In this document: in pieces, positions 37,958-46,453 of the stretch
How the letters are laid out: every line of letters starts with the position of its first letter
Numbering within the stretch: position 1 is the first letter of the stretch
From: an uncultured Cetobacterium sp.
GTDB lineage: Bacteria; Fusobacteriota; Fusobacteriia; Fusobacteriales; Fusobacteriaceae
NCBI GenBank assembly: GCA_934085975.1
Contig: CAKOHT010000003.1
Span: forward strand, 1-64,000
Length of the DNA stretch: 64,000 bases
Direction: 5' to 3'
The notes under the pieces: generated by a model
Databases searched by the model: none
Seen by the model: the letters and a program-made list of their open reading frames with translations, nothing else
What the model was told of the DNA's origin: nothing
Translations under genes and position numbers: made by a program

Positions 37958-38415
37958 ATCTCTTTATCCTTTTTTATATCCTCCACAACATCTATAAAAG
38001 ATTTTATGTCATCAAACTCTTTATACACAGACGCGAATCTGACATATGCCACTTCGTCTAATTCTTTTAATTTCTTTAGTACAAGTTCGCCTACTTCCTG
38101 TGTTGTTATCTCATTTTTCAAAGTATTTTGTATCACTTTTTCCACATCAGCAATAAATCGCTCTAAATCATCTCTACTTATATTCCTTTTGTTAGTCGCT
38201 CTTTCCAATCCTCTTAAAAGCTTTTCTTTATTAAATTTTTCCCTACTTTTATTTTTCTTTACAACATAAATTGGATTTTCTTCTATTCTTTCATAGGTAG
38301 TAAATCTTTTTTCGCAGCTATTACATTCCCTTCTTCTTTTTATGGAGTTGTTCTCAGAAAATGCTCTACTATCTATTACTTTTGTGTCTTCACTATTGCA
38401 AAATGGACATCTCAT
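37954..38415 (-). CDS. nrdR: Transcriptional repressor NrdR
   Basis: 153 residues. It represses ribonucleotide reductase genes when dATP is high. An N-terminal zinc ribbon (MRCPFCNSEDTKVIDSR with CNSCEKRFTTYE) is followed by an ATP-cone (VVKKNKSREKFNKEKLLRGL). No nrd genes are in the window, so its targets lie elsewhere. Confidence 0.97.
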   Translation of the reverse strand: MRCPFCNSEDTKVIDSRAFSENNSIKRRRECNSCEKRFTTYERIEENPIYVVKKNKSREKFNKEKLLRGLERATNKRNISRDDLERFIADVEKVIQNTLKNEITTQEVGELVLKKLKELDEVAYVRFASVYKEFDDIKSFIDVVEDIKKDKEI

Positions 38416-38424
38416 ACTCTCTCC

Positions 38425-38895
38425 CTACAAAGCTTCCTCTTTGTCTATACACTCTAACACCTCTTTTGCATTTTCACAGTTTAAAAGCTTTTCTCTAAAA
38501 TTTTCATCTCTTATTAGTCTTGAAATTCTCGCTAATACTTTTAGATAAATTTGACTATCCTTAAATGGTGATGCGAATACAAAAAATATTTTTACTTTCT
38601 CTTGATCTAAAGATTTAAAATCTACTCCTTCTTTACTTATTCCAAAAGCTATTGTTAAACTTTCCGCTACATCAGTTTTGGCATGTGGTATTGCTACCCC
38701 TTTTCCTATCCCCGTACTCCCCAGATTTTCTCTTTCCAAAAGAGCTTTATATATAACATCCTTTTTCTCTATTTTCTCTGATTTTCCTATTAGAGCAGAC
38801 AGTTCTTTTAAAGCTTCATCTTTATTTTTAGCTTTTAGATTAAGTAATATTAGTTCTTCTGACATATAGTCAGTTATTTTAACTATGTTTAACAT
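38425..38895 (-). CDS. PTS fructose-type IIA domain protein (PtsN-like)
   Basis: 156 residues, a single EIIA(Fru/Ntr) domain. The phospho-acceptor His is in GVAIPHAKTD (about residue 69), preceded by the conserved LLERENLGSTGIGKG. A stand-alone IIA without IIB/IIC neighbours suggests a regulatory PtsN-type role rather than sugar transport. Overlaps recO by 7 bases. Confidence 0.85.
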   Translation of the reverse strand: MLNIVKITDYMSEELILLNLKAKNKDEALKELSALIGKSEKIEKKDVIYKALLERENLGSTGIGKGVAIPHAKTDVAESLTIAFGISKEGVDFKSLDQEKVKIFFVFASPFKDSQIYLKVLARISRLIRDENFREKLLNCENAKEVLECIDKEEAL

Positions 38896-39590
38896 GAGTA
38901 ACCTCCAAATAAATGTTTCTTTAGACTTAATTTTGTATCTAAATGATAATTTATATATTTTTCATAAAGAATGATAGCATCAACCAAAGTGTTTAGTTCT
39001 ATTTTTTTTTCGTTTTCTACCTTTTTCTCTAGATTTGCCAATATCTCAAATAAATCTTTTTTTAGGGGTATAACTTTATCATCTCCAAAATCTGTTATAG
39101 CTGATTCTGAAATACTGAAATATTTATCTCCTAATATATCTATTCTATACCCTTCATTTTTTATAATCCAATTCATCATCTTTAAAAGCATAATAAAATT
39201 ATTATAATTTTCATTTTTTATAATAAAATACAAAGCCTTTTCTATTCTTTGGAAAAACTCTTTTTTTCTCTCTCCTGGCAAAACCACTTCATTAATGACA
39301 GAGAAAATATAAGATACTATTTCCAATTTCTCTATATTTTTTTTCAAATCATAAAAAAATTCTATTGAATCAATTGTGTTTAATATAAAATTATCACCTT
39401 TTTTATAAAATGTAAAATTTGATAGAGTTAATAAATCTACCGAACTTTGGTCTCTTTTTTTACTTTTTCTAATCCCTTTAACTAAAAGATCAATCTTTCC
39501 GAAATTTTCAGAAAAAACAGTTATGATTCTGTCACCTTCACCAAAATCTATTTTTTTTATCACTAACCCTTTAGTTTTTATAAACTTCAT
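38889..39590 (-). CDS. recO: DNA repair protein RecO
   Basis: 233 residues. RecO loads RecA on SSB-coated DNA with RecR. The N-terminal OB fold is clear (KTKGLVIKKIDFGEGDRIITV, FGKIDLLVKGIRKSKK). The helical C-terminal domain lacks the Cys4 zinc ribbon found in many RecO proteins. Overlaps the LolA-like gene by 20 bases. Confidence 0.88.
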   Translation of the reverse strand: MKFIKTKGLVIKKIDFGEGDRIITVFSENFGKIDLLVKGIRKSKKRDQSSVDLLTLSNFTFYKKGDNFILNTIDSIEFFYDLKKNIEKLEIVSYIFSVINEVVLPGERKKEFFQRIEKALYFIIKNENYNNFIMLLKMMNWIIKNEGYRIDILGDKYFSISESAITDFGDDKVIPLKKDLFEILANLEKKVENEKKIELNTLVDAIILYEKYINYHLDTKLSLKKHLFGGYSC

Positions 39591-40140
39591 TTTTTAGTTC
39601 CTTTCTCTTAAGGTCACTATTAACTTTTGTATCTTTCAAATCTAAATCAGCGACTTTACTTTCTCTTTCAAATATCTCCATTTTAATTGGTAATAGATAT
39701 CCGTCTATCTTTTTATATTCTTTTATTTTTATTTTATAAGTATCTTTATATTTTAACTCTTTCACTTTCTCTAAATAATAATTATCTATAAAACTTTTAT
39801 CATTTTTATCTTTATTTTTTAAATTTTTTATAATTGATAAAAAATTACTCACGTCTTCACTATTATTTTCAGATACTTCATCAAACAATGGAATATATAC
39901 TAATGATTTCTCATTTTCATATTGAAATATCTCTCCTTTATTGACAGTTGGAGAGATTACCTCCTTTCTCAGATAATCTGGTGAGATATACTCAATTTTA
40001 TATTCCTTCACTTTTTTATTTCCATTCAAATAGATTGTTTCTTCTACTGTAGCATATATATCTTTTATATCTGAAATTCTATTTTGTGATGAGAAAATAG
40101 ATGTCCCCACCAATAAAAATACAACTATTTTTTTTATCAT
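39571..40140 (-). CDS. LolA-like periplasmic protein
   Basis: 189 residues with a signal peptide (MIKKIVVFLLVGTSIFSS). It has a beta-strand pattern similar to LolA/outer-membrane lipoprotein-sorting domains: IYATVEETIYL, YKIEYISPDYLRKEVISP, GEIFQYENEKSLVYIPLFD and a final IDGYLLPIKMEI. Identity is divergent and the sorting role is inferred. It overlaps mreC by 4 and recO by 20 bases. Confidence 0.55.
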   Translation of the reverse strand: MIKKIVVFLLVGTSIFSSQNRISDIKDIYATVEETIYLNGNKKVKEYKIEYISPDYLRKEVISPTVNKGEIFQYENEKSLVYIPLFDEVSENNSEDVSNFLSIIKNLKNKDKNDKSFIDNYYLEKVKELKYKDTYKIKIKEYKKIDGYLLPIKMEIFERESKVADLDLKDTKVNSDLKRKELKNEVYKN

Positions 40141-40943
40141 CTATCCACCTCTGTGAGAACTATTATCTCATTCATATCCATTATATTGAAAGGTAATTTT
40201 ACAAGATATTCAACATTGTTCTCATACTTCTTTTTTATTTCACACACTTCACCAATATATAATTCCTTTGGATATATATCACTGATTCCTGAAGTATAAA
40301 CTTTGTCTCCCACAGCTAACTGAGCTTCATGAAATGATACAGGTTCAAATATAAGTTCATCACTTCTATTTCCCTTCACTATTCCTACCGTATTCCCTGC
40401 TGCATTTGCACTAACTATCGAGTTTTGAAAAGTTATCATTTGAACAATAGAGTAGTTCTTAAAAACCTTTTCGACCTTTCCTATCAGAAATTCATTAAAT
40501 AAAACAGGCATATTCTTTTCTATTCCATCTGCCTCACCAATGTTTATGGCAAAACTTTCATACATCTCTCGAGTCTGTTGAAAACTTATTTTTCCGACCT
40601 TAAAATTAAATTTAAAATGATCTTTCATGTTAAGAAGCTCTCTCAACCTATCATTCTCTTCCAGTAATTTTTGATTTTTCTCTTCAACCAATGATTTCTT
40701 CACCAAGGTATGCTTTAATTTATTATTCTCATTTAATAGTTCTTTGTAATTTATAACACTCTCTGTGCTTTCTTTAGCCTTTTTGCCTAAAAAATATATC
40801 CGCGATTGAAAAGGTAATAAAATCTCTTCTATCTCTGTCATTGTATACATAAATACATCTTTTGCAAAAAAAACTACAACCATTAAAATTATGAATATAT
40901 ATATAATGTTTAATACTTTACTCTTTTTTCTTCCTATTTTCAT
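40137..40943 (-). CDS. mreC: Rod-shape-determining protein MreC
   Basis: 268 residues. A single N-terminal membrane segment (IIYIFIILMVVVFFA) is followed by a coiled coil rich in KLKHTLVKKSLVEEKN-type heptads (about residues 65-105). The MreC beta domain follows (VLFNEFLIGKVEKVFKNYS, FQNSIVSANAAGNTVGIVKG and VYTSGISDIYPKELYIGEV). MreC links the cytoskeleton to the cell-wall synthases. No mreB or mreD is adjacent. Confidence 0.9.
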   Translation of the reverse strand: MKIGRKKSKVLNIIYIFIILMVVVFFAKDVFMYTMTEIEEILLPFQSRIYFLGKKAKESTESVINYKELLNENNKLKHTLVKKSLVEEKNQKLLEENDRLRELLNMKDHFKFNFKVGKISFQQTREMYESFAINIGEADGIEKNMPVLFNEFLIGKVEKVFKNYSIVQMITFQNSIVSANAAGNTVGIVKGNRSDELIFEPVSFHEAQLAVGDKVYTSGISDIYPKELYIGEVCEIKKKYENNVEYLVKLPFNIMDMNEIIVLTEVDR

Positions 40944-40945
40944 CT

Positions 40946-42049
40946 CTATCCTTTTACAATTTCAACTAATATTTTTGATAAATCTACTAAATCTTTTATC
41001 TCGATATACTCCTCTAAAGTATGAACTTTTGTCATTCCAACAGCTAAATTTACACTTTTAACTCCTTTACTATTGTAAATATTTGTGTCACTACCTCCAC
41101 CCGAAGATGCTGTTTCACTTTTAATTCCTACCTTTTCACAAGCTATTTTTACAATTTTCACAATCTCTTCACAATCTCCTAATGAAAATCCAGGATATTC
41201 GACCTTCACATTATTTTCCAATATTGCCCCAAACTCATTACAAACTTTTTGGAATATATCTAATGTTTCATTTATCAAAGTATTCAACTTTTCGTTTGAT
41301 AAACTTCTTGCTTCATAATCCAACTCTATTGACGACATAACAATATTCGTTGCCTGACCTCCTTTTACAACTCCTATATTCGAAGTTGTTTCAGCGTCAA
41401 CCCTTCCTAATTTTATTTTAGTTATTGCATGCGCTGCGACTGTTAAAGCATTTATCCCATTTTCTGGTGAAATACCAGCGTGTGCTGGTTTTCCTATAAT
41501 TGTTATTTTTCCTCTAGCAGCTGATGGGGCCTTTGTAATTATCTTTCCTGGTTTTCCACTTGAGTCCAGTATGAATCCAAAATCTACACCATAGCTATTG
41601 ATATCAAAAGATTTCGATCCCAGTAGCCCTATCTCTTCTCCCATAGAAAAAACTACAACTATCTCTGGATGGTCCAAATTATTTTCTTTTATCACTCTTA
41701 GCATCTCTATAATAGCAGCAATTCCACCTTTATCATCTCCCCCCAATATAGAAGTCCCATCTGATTTTATTATATCATTTTCTATTACTGGAACCACTTT
41801 TTCACAGGGTACCACTGTATCCATATGAGCACTGAATAATAATCTTTTCTTTCCTGGTGCTCTTAAAATTCCAATTATATTTCCACAGTTTCCACTATTT
41901 AGTTCTCCTGCATTATCTTCCCTTACTTCTAACCCTAACTCCTTTAATATTTTTAATAAATAATCCCCCATAGCTCTCTCATTTTTTGAAGGAGATGAAA
42001 TTTTTACCATATCTAAAAAATTTTCTACCAATCTGTCCTTTTTTATCAT
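40946..42049 (-). CDS. M20 metallopeptidase, peptidase T-like
   Basis: 367 residues. The ATG at 42049 follows GGGAGGG at a suitable distance. The catalytic and zinc motifs of M20/PepT-type peptidases are present: LLFSAHMDTVVPC, GGDDKGGIAAI, VFSMGEEIGLLGS, a dimerisation domain starting near GKPAHAGISPENG, and SGGGSDTNIYN. It probably cleaves short peptides in the cytoplasm. First gene of the twelve-gene operon. Confidence 0.85.
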   Translation of the reverse strand: MIKKDRLVENFLDMVKISSPSKNERAMGDYLLKILKELGLEVREDNAGELNSGNCGNIIGILRAPGKKRLLFSAHMDTVVPCEKVVPVIENDIIKSDGTSILGGDDKGGIAAIIEMLRVIKENNLDHPEIVVVFSMGEEIGLLGSKSFDINSYGVDFGFILDSSGKPGKIITKAPSAARGKITIIGKPAHAGISPENGINALTVAAHAITKIKLGRVDAETTSNIGVVKGGQATNIVMSSIELDYEARSLSNEKLNTLINETLDIFQKVCNEFGAILENNVKVEYPGFSLGDCEEIVKIVKIACEKVGIKSETASSGGGSDTNIYNSKGVKSVNLAVGMTKVHTLEEYIEIKDLVDLSKILVEIVKG

Positions 42050-42094
42050 TTGCCCTCCCACAGGTTATCTTTCTTTTTAATATTCTTCTATAAG

Positions 42095-42123
42095 ATTATA
42101 TTACATTGTCATTCCTTTGTAAA
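42095..42123 (-). promoter_or_regulatory. Promoter of the pepT-to-accB operon
   Basis: TTTACA (42118-42123), 17 bases, TATAAT (42095-42100) on the minus strand, about 40 bases before the start at 42049. Confidence 0.8.
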
Positions 42124-42134
42124 GAGTTAAAGGT

Positions 42135-42176
42135 AATAAAAAATAACAGTAGTTAGGTACTACTGTTATTTTTTTC
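42135..42176 (-). terminator. Terminator of the hydrogenase operon
   Basis: AAATAACAGTAGT (42141-42153) pairs with ACTACTGTTATTT (42159-42171), with T runs on either side. It lies just past the HydA-type stop at 42202. Confidence 0.9.
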
Positions 42177-42201
42177 TAATATAGTTGCATTATTTTAAAT
42201 C

Positions 42202-43950
42202 CTATTTAGAGTAATATTTTGTATGTAATATTCTATGGGCTTCTGAACTCAATGGATGCTCTAAATATTTTTCATATAATGATTGGATATATGGATTTTC
42301 ATGTGATTTCCTAAAAATCTTTCCATTGTCTATACTCTGTAATCCCTCTGCTCTTTTTATAATTTTTTCGAAATCTCCGTGATGATATGGCTGTCCTCCT
42401 CCACCAACACATCCACCTTTACACGCCATAATTTCTATCGCATGAAAAAATTCCTCCCCATTTTTAACTTTATCCAAGATATCTCTAGCTGCTGATAAAC
42501 CATTTGCTATTCCTATTTTTACAATAGTATCCCCAACTTTAACCTCACTTATTTTTATACCTTCCATTCCTCTCATAGATTTAAAATCTACGTTCTCTAA
42601 TGTTTCATTTGTCACCCATTCATATAAAGTTCTTGTTGCTGCCTCAATAACTCCACCTGTTCTACCAAAAATAACTGCTGCTCCTGTTGAATACCCCAAA
42701 GGATTATCAAATTCTGATTCCTCAAGTTTTCTTAAATCTATATTTGATTGCTTTAAAAGATGTGCTAATTCTCTTGTAGATATTGAATAGTCAACATCCG
42801 GTATACCATCTGTTATAAATTCCGGTCTTGATGACTCATATTTTTTTGCTAAGCAAGGCATTATAGAAACATTTATTATCTCGTCTCTTTTAACCCCTCT
42901 TGCTGGTCCCCAAATATTTTTCAATACCGCTCCAAACATTTGCTGTGGTGACTTTGCAGAAGAAGGTATATCCAACATATCTGGATAATGATGCTCAATA
43001 AAATTAACCCAAGCTGGGCAACATGATGTTAAAATCGGAAGTTTTACATCTTTATTTCCACTTAAATATTTTTCTAATCTTTGTTTAAACTCTGCCGCCT
43101 CTTCCATTATAGTTAAATCCGCTGCAAAATCTGTATCAAACACATCATCAAAACCTAATTTTTTTAATGCTGTTACTAACTTTCCAGTTACATCTGTTCC
43201 TGGTTCGTAACCAAATTCCTCACCGATAGCAACTCTCACTGCAGGTGCTACTTGAACCGTAACCCTTTTTCTTGGATTTGCGATATCTTTTATAAGTCCC
43301 CATGTATAGTCCTTTTCGTACAGTGCACCAACTGGACATACAGCCACGCACTGTCCACAGAATGTACAATTAGTCTTGTCTAAATCTGATTCAAAAGCTG
43401 TTGAAACAACTGATTTAAATCCTCTATTGATAGCTGATAAAACTTGACATTTTTGAATGTTATTACACATATTTTCGCATCTTCTACACATAATACACTT
43501 GTCTAAATCTCTAACTATTGATGGCGAAATCTCTCTTCTATATTCAAAGATTTTTCCTTTGAATCTTATATCTCTAATTCCAAACTCCATTGCTAAAGTT
43601 TGTAAATCACACTTTCCATTCTTAGCACATATTAAACAATCTGCTGGATGGTTTGATAGCATCAATTCCAATACATTTCTTCTTTTTTCTAAAACTTCCA
43701 TAGTATTAGTATTTATTATCATTCCCGGTGATATTGGGGTTGCACAAGCTGGAACTAAGTTTTTCCTCCCTACAACTTCAACAACACATATCCTGCAAGA
43801 AGCACAATCATTTTTAAAGCCAATCTCTGGAATATTCATATAACATAAGCTTGGTATTTTTATTTCAGCTATTTTAGCTGCTTCTAATATTGTTGTTCCC
43901 GCTAAAGCTTCTACTTCTTTACCATCTATTATAACAATAACATTTTTCAT
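42202..43950 (-). CDS. hydA: [FeFe] hydrogenase catalytic subunit (HydA/HndD type)
   Basis: 582 residues. N-terminal [2Fe-2S] domain (CASCRICVVEV), His-Cys3 cluster (HPADCLICAKNGKCDLQ) and two [4Fe-4S] clusters (CIMCRRCENMC and CTFCGQCVAVCPVGALY). The H-cluster domain has all three signatures: TSCCPAWVNF, IMPCLAKKYE and EIMACKGGCVGGGGQP. A C-terminal small-subunit-like tail (FRKSHENPYIQSLYEKYLE) is fused. It produces or consumes H2 in the cytoplasm as part of a trimer with the two upstream genes. Confidence 0.96.
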   Translation of the reverse strand: MKNVIVIIDGKEVEALAGTTILEAAKIAEIKIPSLCYMNIPEIGFKNDCASCRICVVEVVGRKNLVPACATPISPGMIINTNTMEVLEKRRNVLELMLSNHPADCLICAKNGKCDLQTLAMEFGIRDIRFKGKIFEYRREISPSIVRDLDKCIMCRRCENMCNNIQKCQVLSAINRGFKSVVSTAFESDLDKTNCTFCGQCVAVCPVGALYEKDYTWGLIKDIANPRKRVTVQVAPAVRVAIGEEFGYEPGTDVTGKLVTALKKLGFDDVFDTDFAADLTIMEEAAEFKQRLEKYLSGNKDVKLPILTSCCPAWVNFIEHHYPDMLDIPSSAKSPQQMFGAVLKNIWGPARGVKRDEIINVSIMPCLAKKYESSRPEFITDGIPDVDYSISTRELAHLLKQSNIDLRKLEESEFDNPLGYSTGAAVIFGRTGGVIEAATRTLYEWVTNETLENVDFKSMRGMEGIKISEVKVGDTIVKIGIANGLSAARDILDKVKNGEEFFHAIEIMACKGGCVGGGGQPYHHGDFEKIIKRAEGLQSIDNGKIFRKSHENPYIQSLYEKYLEHPLSSEAHRILHTKYYSK

Positions 43951-43962
43951 AAATTCCCTCCA

Positions 43963-45750
43963 CTAAGCTATATCTATTGCACTAAACTTACAAGCGTTAT
44001 AACAAGCACCACATTTTATACATCTACTTTGATCTATAACGTGTCTCTCTTTTACTTTTCCTTCAATACAAGCAACAGGACACACTCTTGCACATGCTGT
44101 ACATCCCACACACTTATCATTAATTAGATATCTTCTTAAAGCTTGACACTGTCCAGCTCTACATTTTTTATCATATATATGCTCTAAATATTCGTCTAGG
44201 AACTGACTTATTGTGGATAAAACAGGATTTGGTGAAGTTTGTCCCAACCCACAAAGAGAAGTTGTTTTTATAGTTTGAGACAACTCTTTCAATAGGACTA
44301 TATCTTCCTCTCTTCCTTCTCCTTTTGTTATTCTATCTAGAATTTCCCATAATCTAGTGTTTCCTATTCTACATGGTGCGCATTTCCCACAAGATTCATC
44401 AACAGTAAATTCTAAATAGAACTTTGACACTGCAACCATGCAATCATCCTCATCCATTACTATCATTCCACCTGATCCCATCATAGATCCTTTGGCTAAA
44501 AGAGTATCAAAATCTATTGGAGTATCCAAATCCTTTTCTGTTAAGCATCCTCCAGATGGTCCACCTGTTTGAACAGCTTTAAACTTTTTATTATTCTTTA
44601 TTCCACCACCAATCTCAAAAATAACTTCTCTTAAAGTTGTTCCCATAGGAACTTCTACCAAACCAACATTATTTATTTTTCCAGCTAAAGCAAATACTTT
44701 TGTTCCCGGAGAGTTTTTGGTTCCAATGCTTCTAAACCACTCTACTCCTTTTAGAATTATTTGAGCAATATTTGCTAAAGTTTCAACATTATTCACAACC
44801 GTCGGTTTTCTCCAATATCCTGATTCAGCCGGATATGGTGGTTTTGTTGTTGGTTCCCCTCTTCCTCCTTCCATTGAGTGTATCAGTGCAGTTTCTTCCC
44901 CACATACAAAAGCTCCAGCACCATATTTTATCTCAATATCAAATTCAAAGGTCGTTCCAAATACCTCTTTTCCTAACATTTTATGCTTTCTAGCCGTGTC
45001 GATAGCTTTTCTAAGTCTTTCTATTGCCAAAGGATACTCTGCTCTTATGTAAACTAACCCTTTTGTTGCTCCTATAGCATATCCTGCAATGGCCATCCCT
45101 TCAATTACACTATGTGGATCTCCCTCTAAAATAGATCTGTCCATAAAAGCACCCGGATCTCCTTCGTCAGCATTGCACACTACATATTTTTGATTTGATA
45201 TATTTTTAGAGGCAAATTCCCATTTTAAACCTGTTGAATATCCTCCTCCTCCCCTTCCTCTCAAACCTGAATCTTTAGTCACTTTTACAACACTTTCTGG
45301 AGTCATTACTGTCAATACTTTTTTTAAAGCTGCGTAACCTTCAGCTGCTATATATTGCTCAATTGATTCTGGATCTATAGTTCCACAATTTTTAAGAGCA
45401 ATTCTAACTTGCTTTTTATAGAACTCCATATTTTCCCCTTCAAAAACTCTCTCCCCGCTCTTAAGATCAATATACAATAATTCTACAATTTTTTTCTCAC
45501 TAATTATGTCTTCTACTATAATTTTTTCTGCATCTTCTGGTTTTACTTCAATATAAAATGTATTTTCCGGCATTATTTTTACTATAGGTCCTTTTTCACA
45601 AAATCCAAAACATCCTGTTTGGATAACTTCTACTTCATTTTTTAATCCATGCTCTTTAATTGAATTTCTTAGTTTTTCTACAATTTGTTCTCCTCTTGCA
45701 GACAAACAACCAGTACCACCGCAAACAAGTATTTTCTTTTTCTCTTTCAT
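43963..45750 (-). CDS. hydB: NADH-binding subunit of the hydrogenase (HydB/HndC, NuoF-like)
   Basis: 595 residues. N-terminal thioredoxin-like [2Fe-2S] domain (CGGTGCLSARGEQI, CFGFCEKGPIV), then the FMN/NADH domain (GLRGRGGGGYSTGLKWEFA, CNADEGDPGAFMDRSILEGD). An SLBB region and the NuoF [4Fe-4S] site CGKCAPCRIG follow. The C-terminus adds two ferredoxin-type clusters (CVGCTACARVCPVACI, CIKCGACYNACKF). This fused layout is that of electron-bifurcating HydB subunits, which couple NADH and ferredoxin to H2. 12 bases upstream of hydA. Confidence 0.94.
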   Translation of the reverse strand: MKEKKKILVCGGTGCLSARGEQIVEKLRNSIKEHGLKNEVEVIQTGCFGFCEKGPIVKIMPENTFYIEVKPEDAEKIIVEDIISEKKIVELLYIDLKSGERVFEGENMEFYKKQVRIALKNCGTIDPESIEQYIAAEGYAALKKVLTVMTPESVVKVTKDSGLRGRGGGGYSTGLKWEFASKNISNQKYVVCNADEGDPGAFMDRSILEGDPHSVIEGMAIAGYAIGATKGLVYIRAEYPLAIERLRKAIDTARKHKMLGKEVFGTTFEFDIEIKYGAGAFVCGEETALIHSMEGGRGEPTTKPPYPAESGYWRKPTVVNNVETLANIAQIILKGVEWFRSIGTKNSPGTKVFALAGKINNVGLVEVPMGTTLREVIFEIGGGIKNNKKFKAVQTGGPSGGCLTEKDLDTPIDFDTLLAKGSMMGSGGMIVMDEDDCMVAVSKFYLEFTVDESCGKCAPCRIGNTRLWEILDRITKGEGREEDIVLLKELSQTIKTTSLCGLGQTSPNPVLSTISQFLDEYLEHIYDKKCRAGQCQALRRYLINDKCVGCTACARVCPVACIEGKVKERHVIDQSRCIKCGACYNACKFSAIDIA

Positions 45751-45790
45751 AATTAGCCTCCTAAAATACTTTTAATGTAATATCGTTCCT

Positions 45791-46288
45791 TTATTTTGAT
45801 GTTTTTTCTTTTCTATATTTTTCTAATATTTTTTTCATATCTTTAACTTCTTCTTTTCCATAAACATCTTTTCCAATTAGAACCACTGGAGCTAATCCAC
45901 ACGCACCTACACATCTGAGTGCATCTATTGAAAATAATCCATCCTCTGTTGTTTCTCCGACATCAATTCCTAAATAATTTTTTACACTAGTTAAAACTTT
46001 TTCAGCTCCTCTTACATAACAAGCTGTCCCCATGCAAACTGATATAGGATATTTTCCTTTTGGTTTCATTGAGAAGAAGTGATAAAAACTTACCACTCCA
46101 TACACTTTTGCAATTGGAAGATTCATCTCTTTTGCAATAAATTCCTGTACTTCTTGTGGCAAATATCCAAAAATCTCCTGTCCTTTATGAAGTACAGAGA
46201 TTAATGCTCCATTTTTTTCTTCAAGAGCTTCTATATACTTTTTTAACTCTTCAAACATCTCTTTTTTTAATTTATTATCACAAGCCAT
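45791..46288 (-). CDS. hydC: [2Fe-2S] subunit of the hydrogenase (HydC/HndA, NuoE-like)
   Basis: 165 residues. NuoE-like thioredoxin-fold ferredoxin with four Cys ligands: VCMGTACYVRGAEKV and CVGACGLAPVV. The N-terminal helical part (ISVLHKGQEIFGYLPQEVQE) and VYGVVSFYHFFSM are typical. First gene of the trimeric hydrogenase operon, with GGAGG before the ATG and 40 bases before the HydB-type gene. Confidence 0.94.
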   Translation of the reverse strand: MACDNKLKKEMFEELKKYIEALEEKNGALISVLHKGQEIFGYLPQEVQEFIAKEMNLPIAKVYGVVSFYHFFSMKPKGKYPISVCMGTACYVRGAEKVLTSVKNYLGIDVGETTEDGLFSIDALRCVGACGLAPVVLIGKDVYGKEEVKDMKKILEKYRKEKTSK

Positions 46289-46337
46289 TTTTACCTCCTA
46301 TTTTTTATTTTTGTTTTTTCAAAGAATTTATGTTATT

Positions 46338-46366
46338 TTATTACTATATTTTTTAATAAAAATCAA
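46338..46366 (-). promoter_or_regulatory. Possible promoter of the hydrogenase operon
   Basis: TTGATT (46361-46366), 17 bases and TAATAA (46338-46343) on the minus strand. The -10 is poor, so the site may need an activator or may be mis-assigned. No Rex-type palindrome is visible around it. Confidence 0.3.
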
Positions 46367-46411
46367 TAGTTGGAACAAGTTAAATTTTTCTATACTTTTC
46401 CCTCATATAAT

Positions 46412-46441
46412 AAAAAACCTGCAGATAAAAATCTACAGGCT
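46412..46441 (-). terminator. Terminator after fba
   Basis: CCTGCAGAT (46418-46426) pairs with ATCTACAGG (46431-46439) including one G-U, followed on the minus strand by TTTTTTATT. Confidence 0.85.
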
Positions 46442-46453
46442 TTAATTTTCTAA

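Noticed and set aside
43457..43843. Plus-strand frame opposite the hydrogenase catalytic gene
   Set aside because: The minus strand carries cluster-ligand motifs over the same bases; the antisense product shows no family pattern.
46289..46411. Rex operator upstream of the hydrogenase operon
   Set aside because: I looked for a TTGTGA/TTGTTA-type inverted repeat and found only AT-rich sequence without symmetry.
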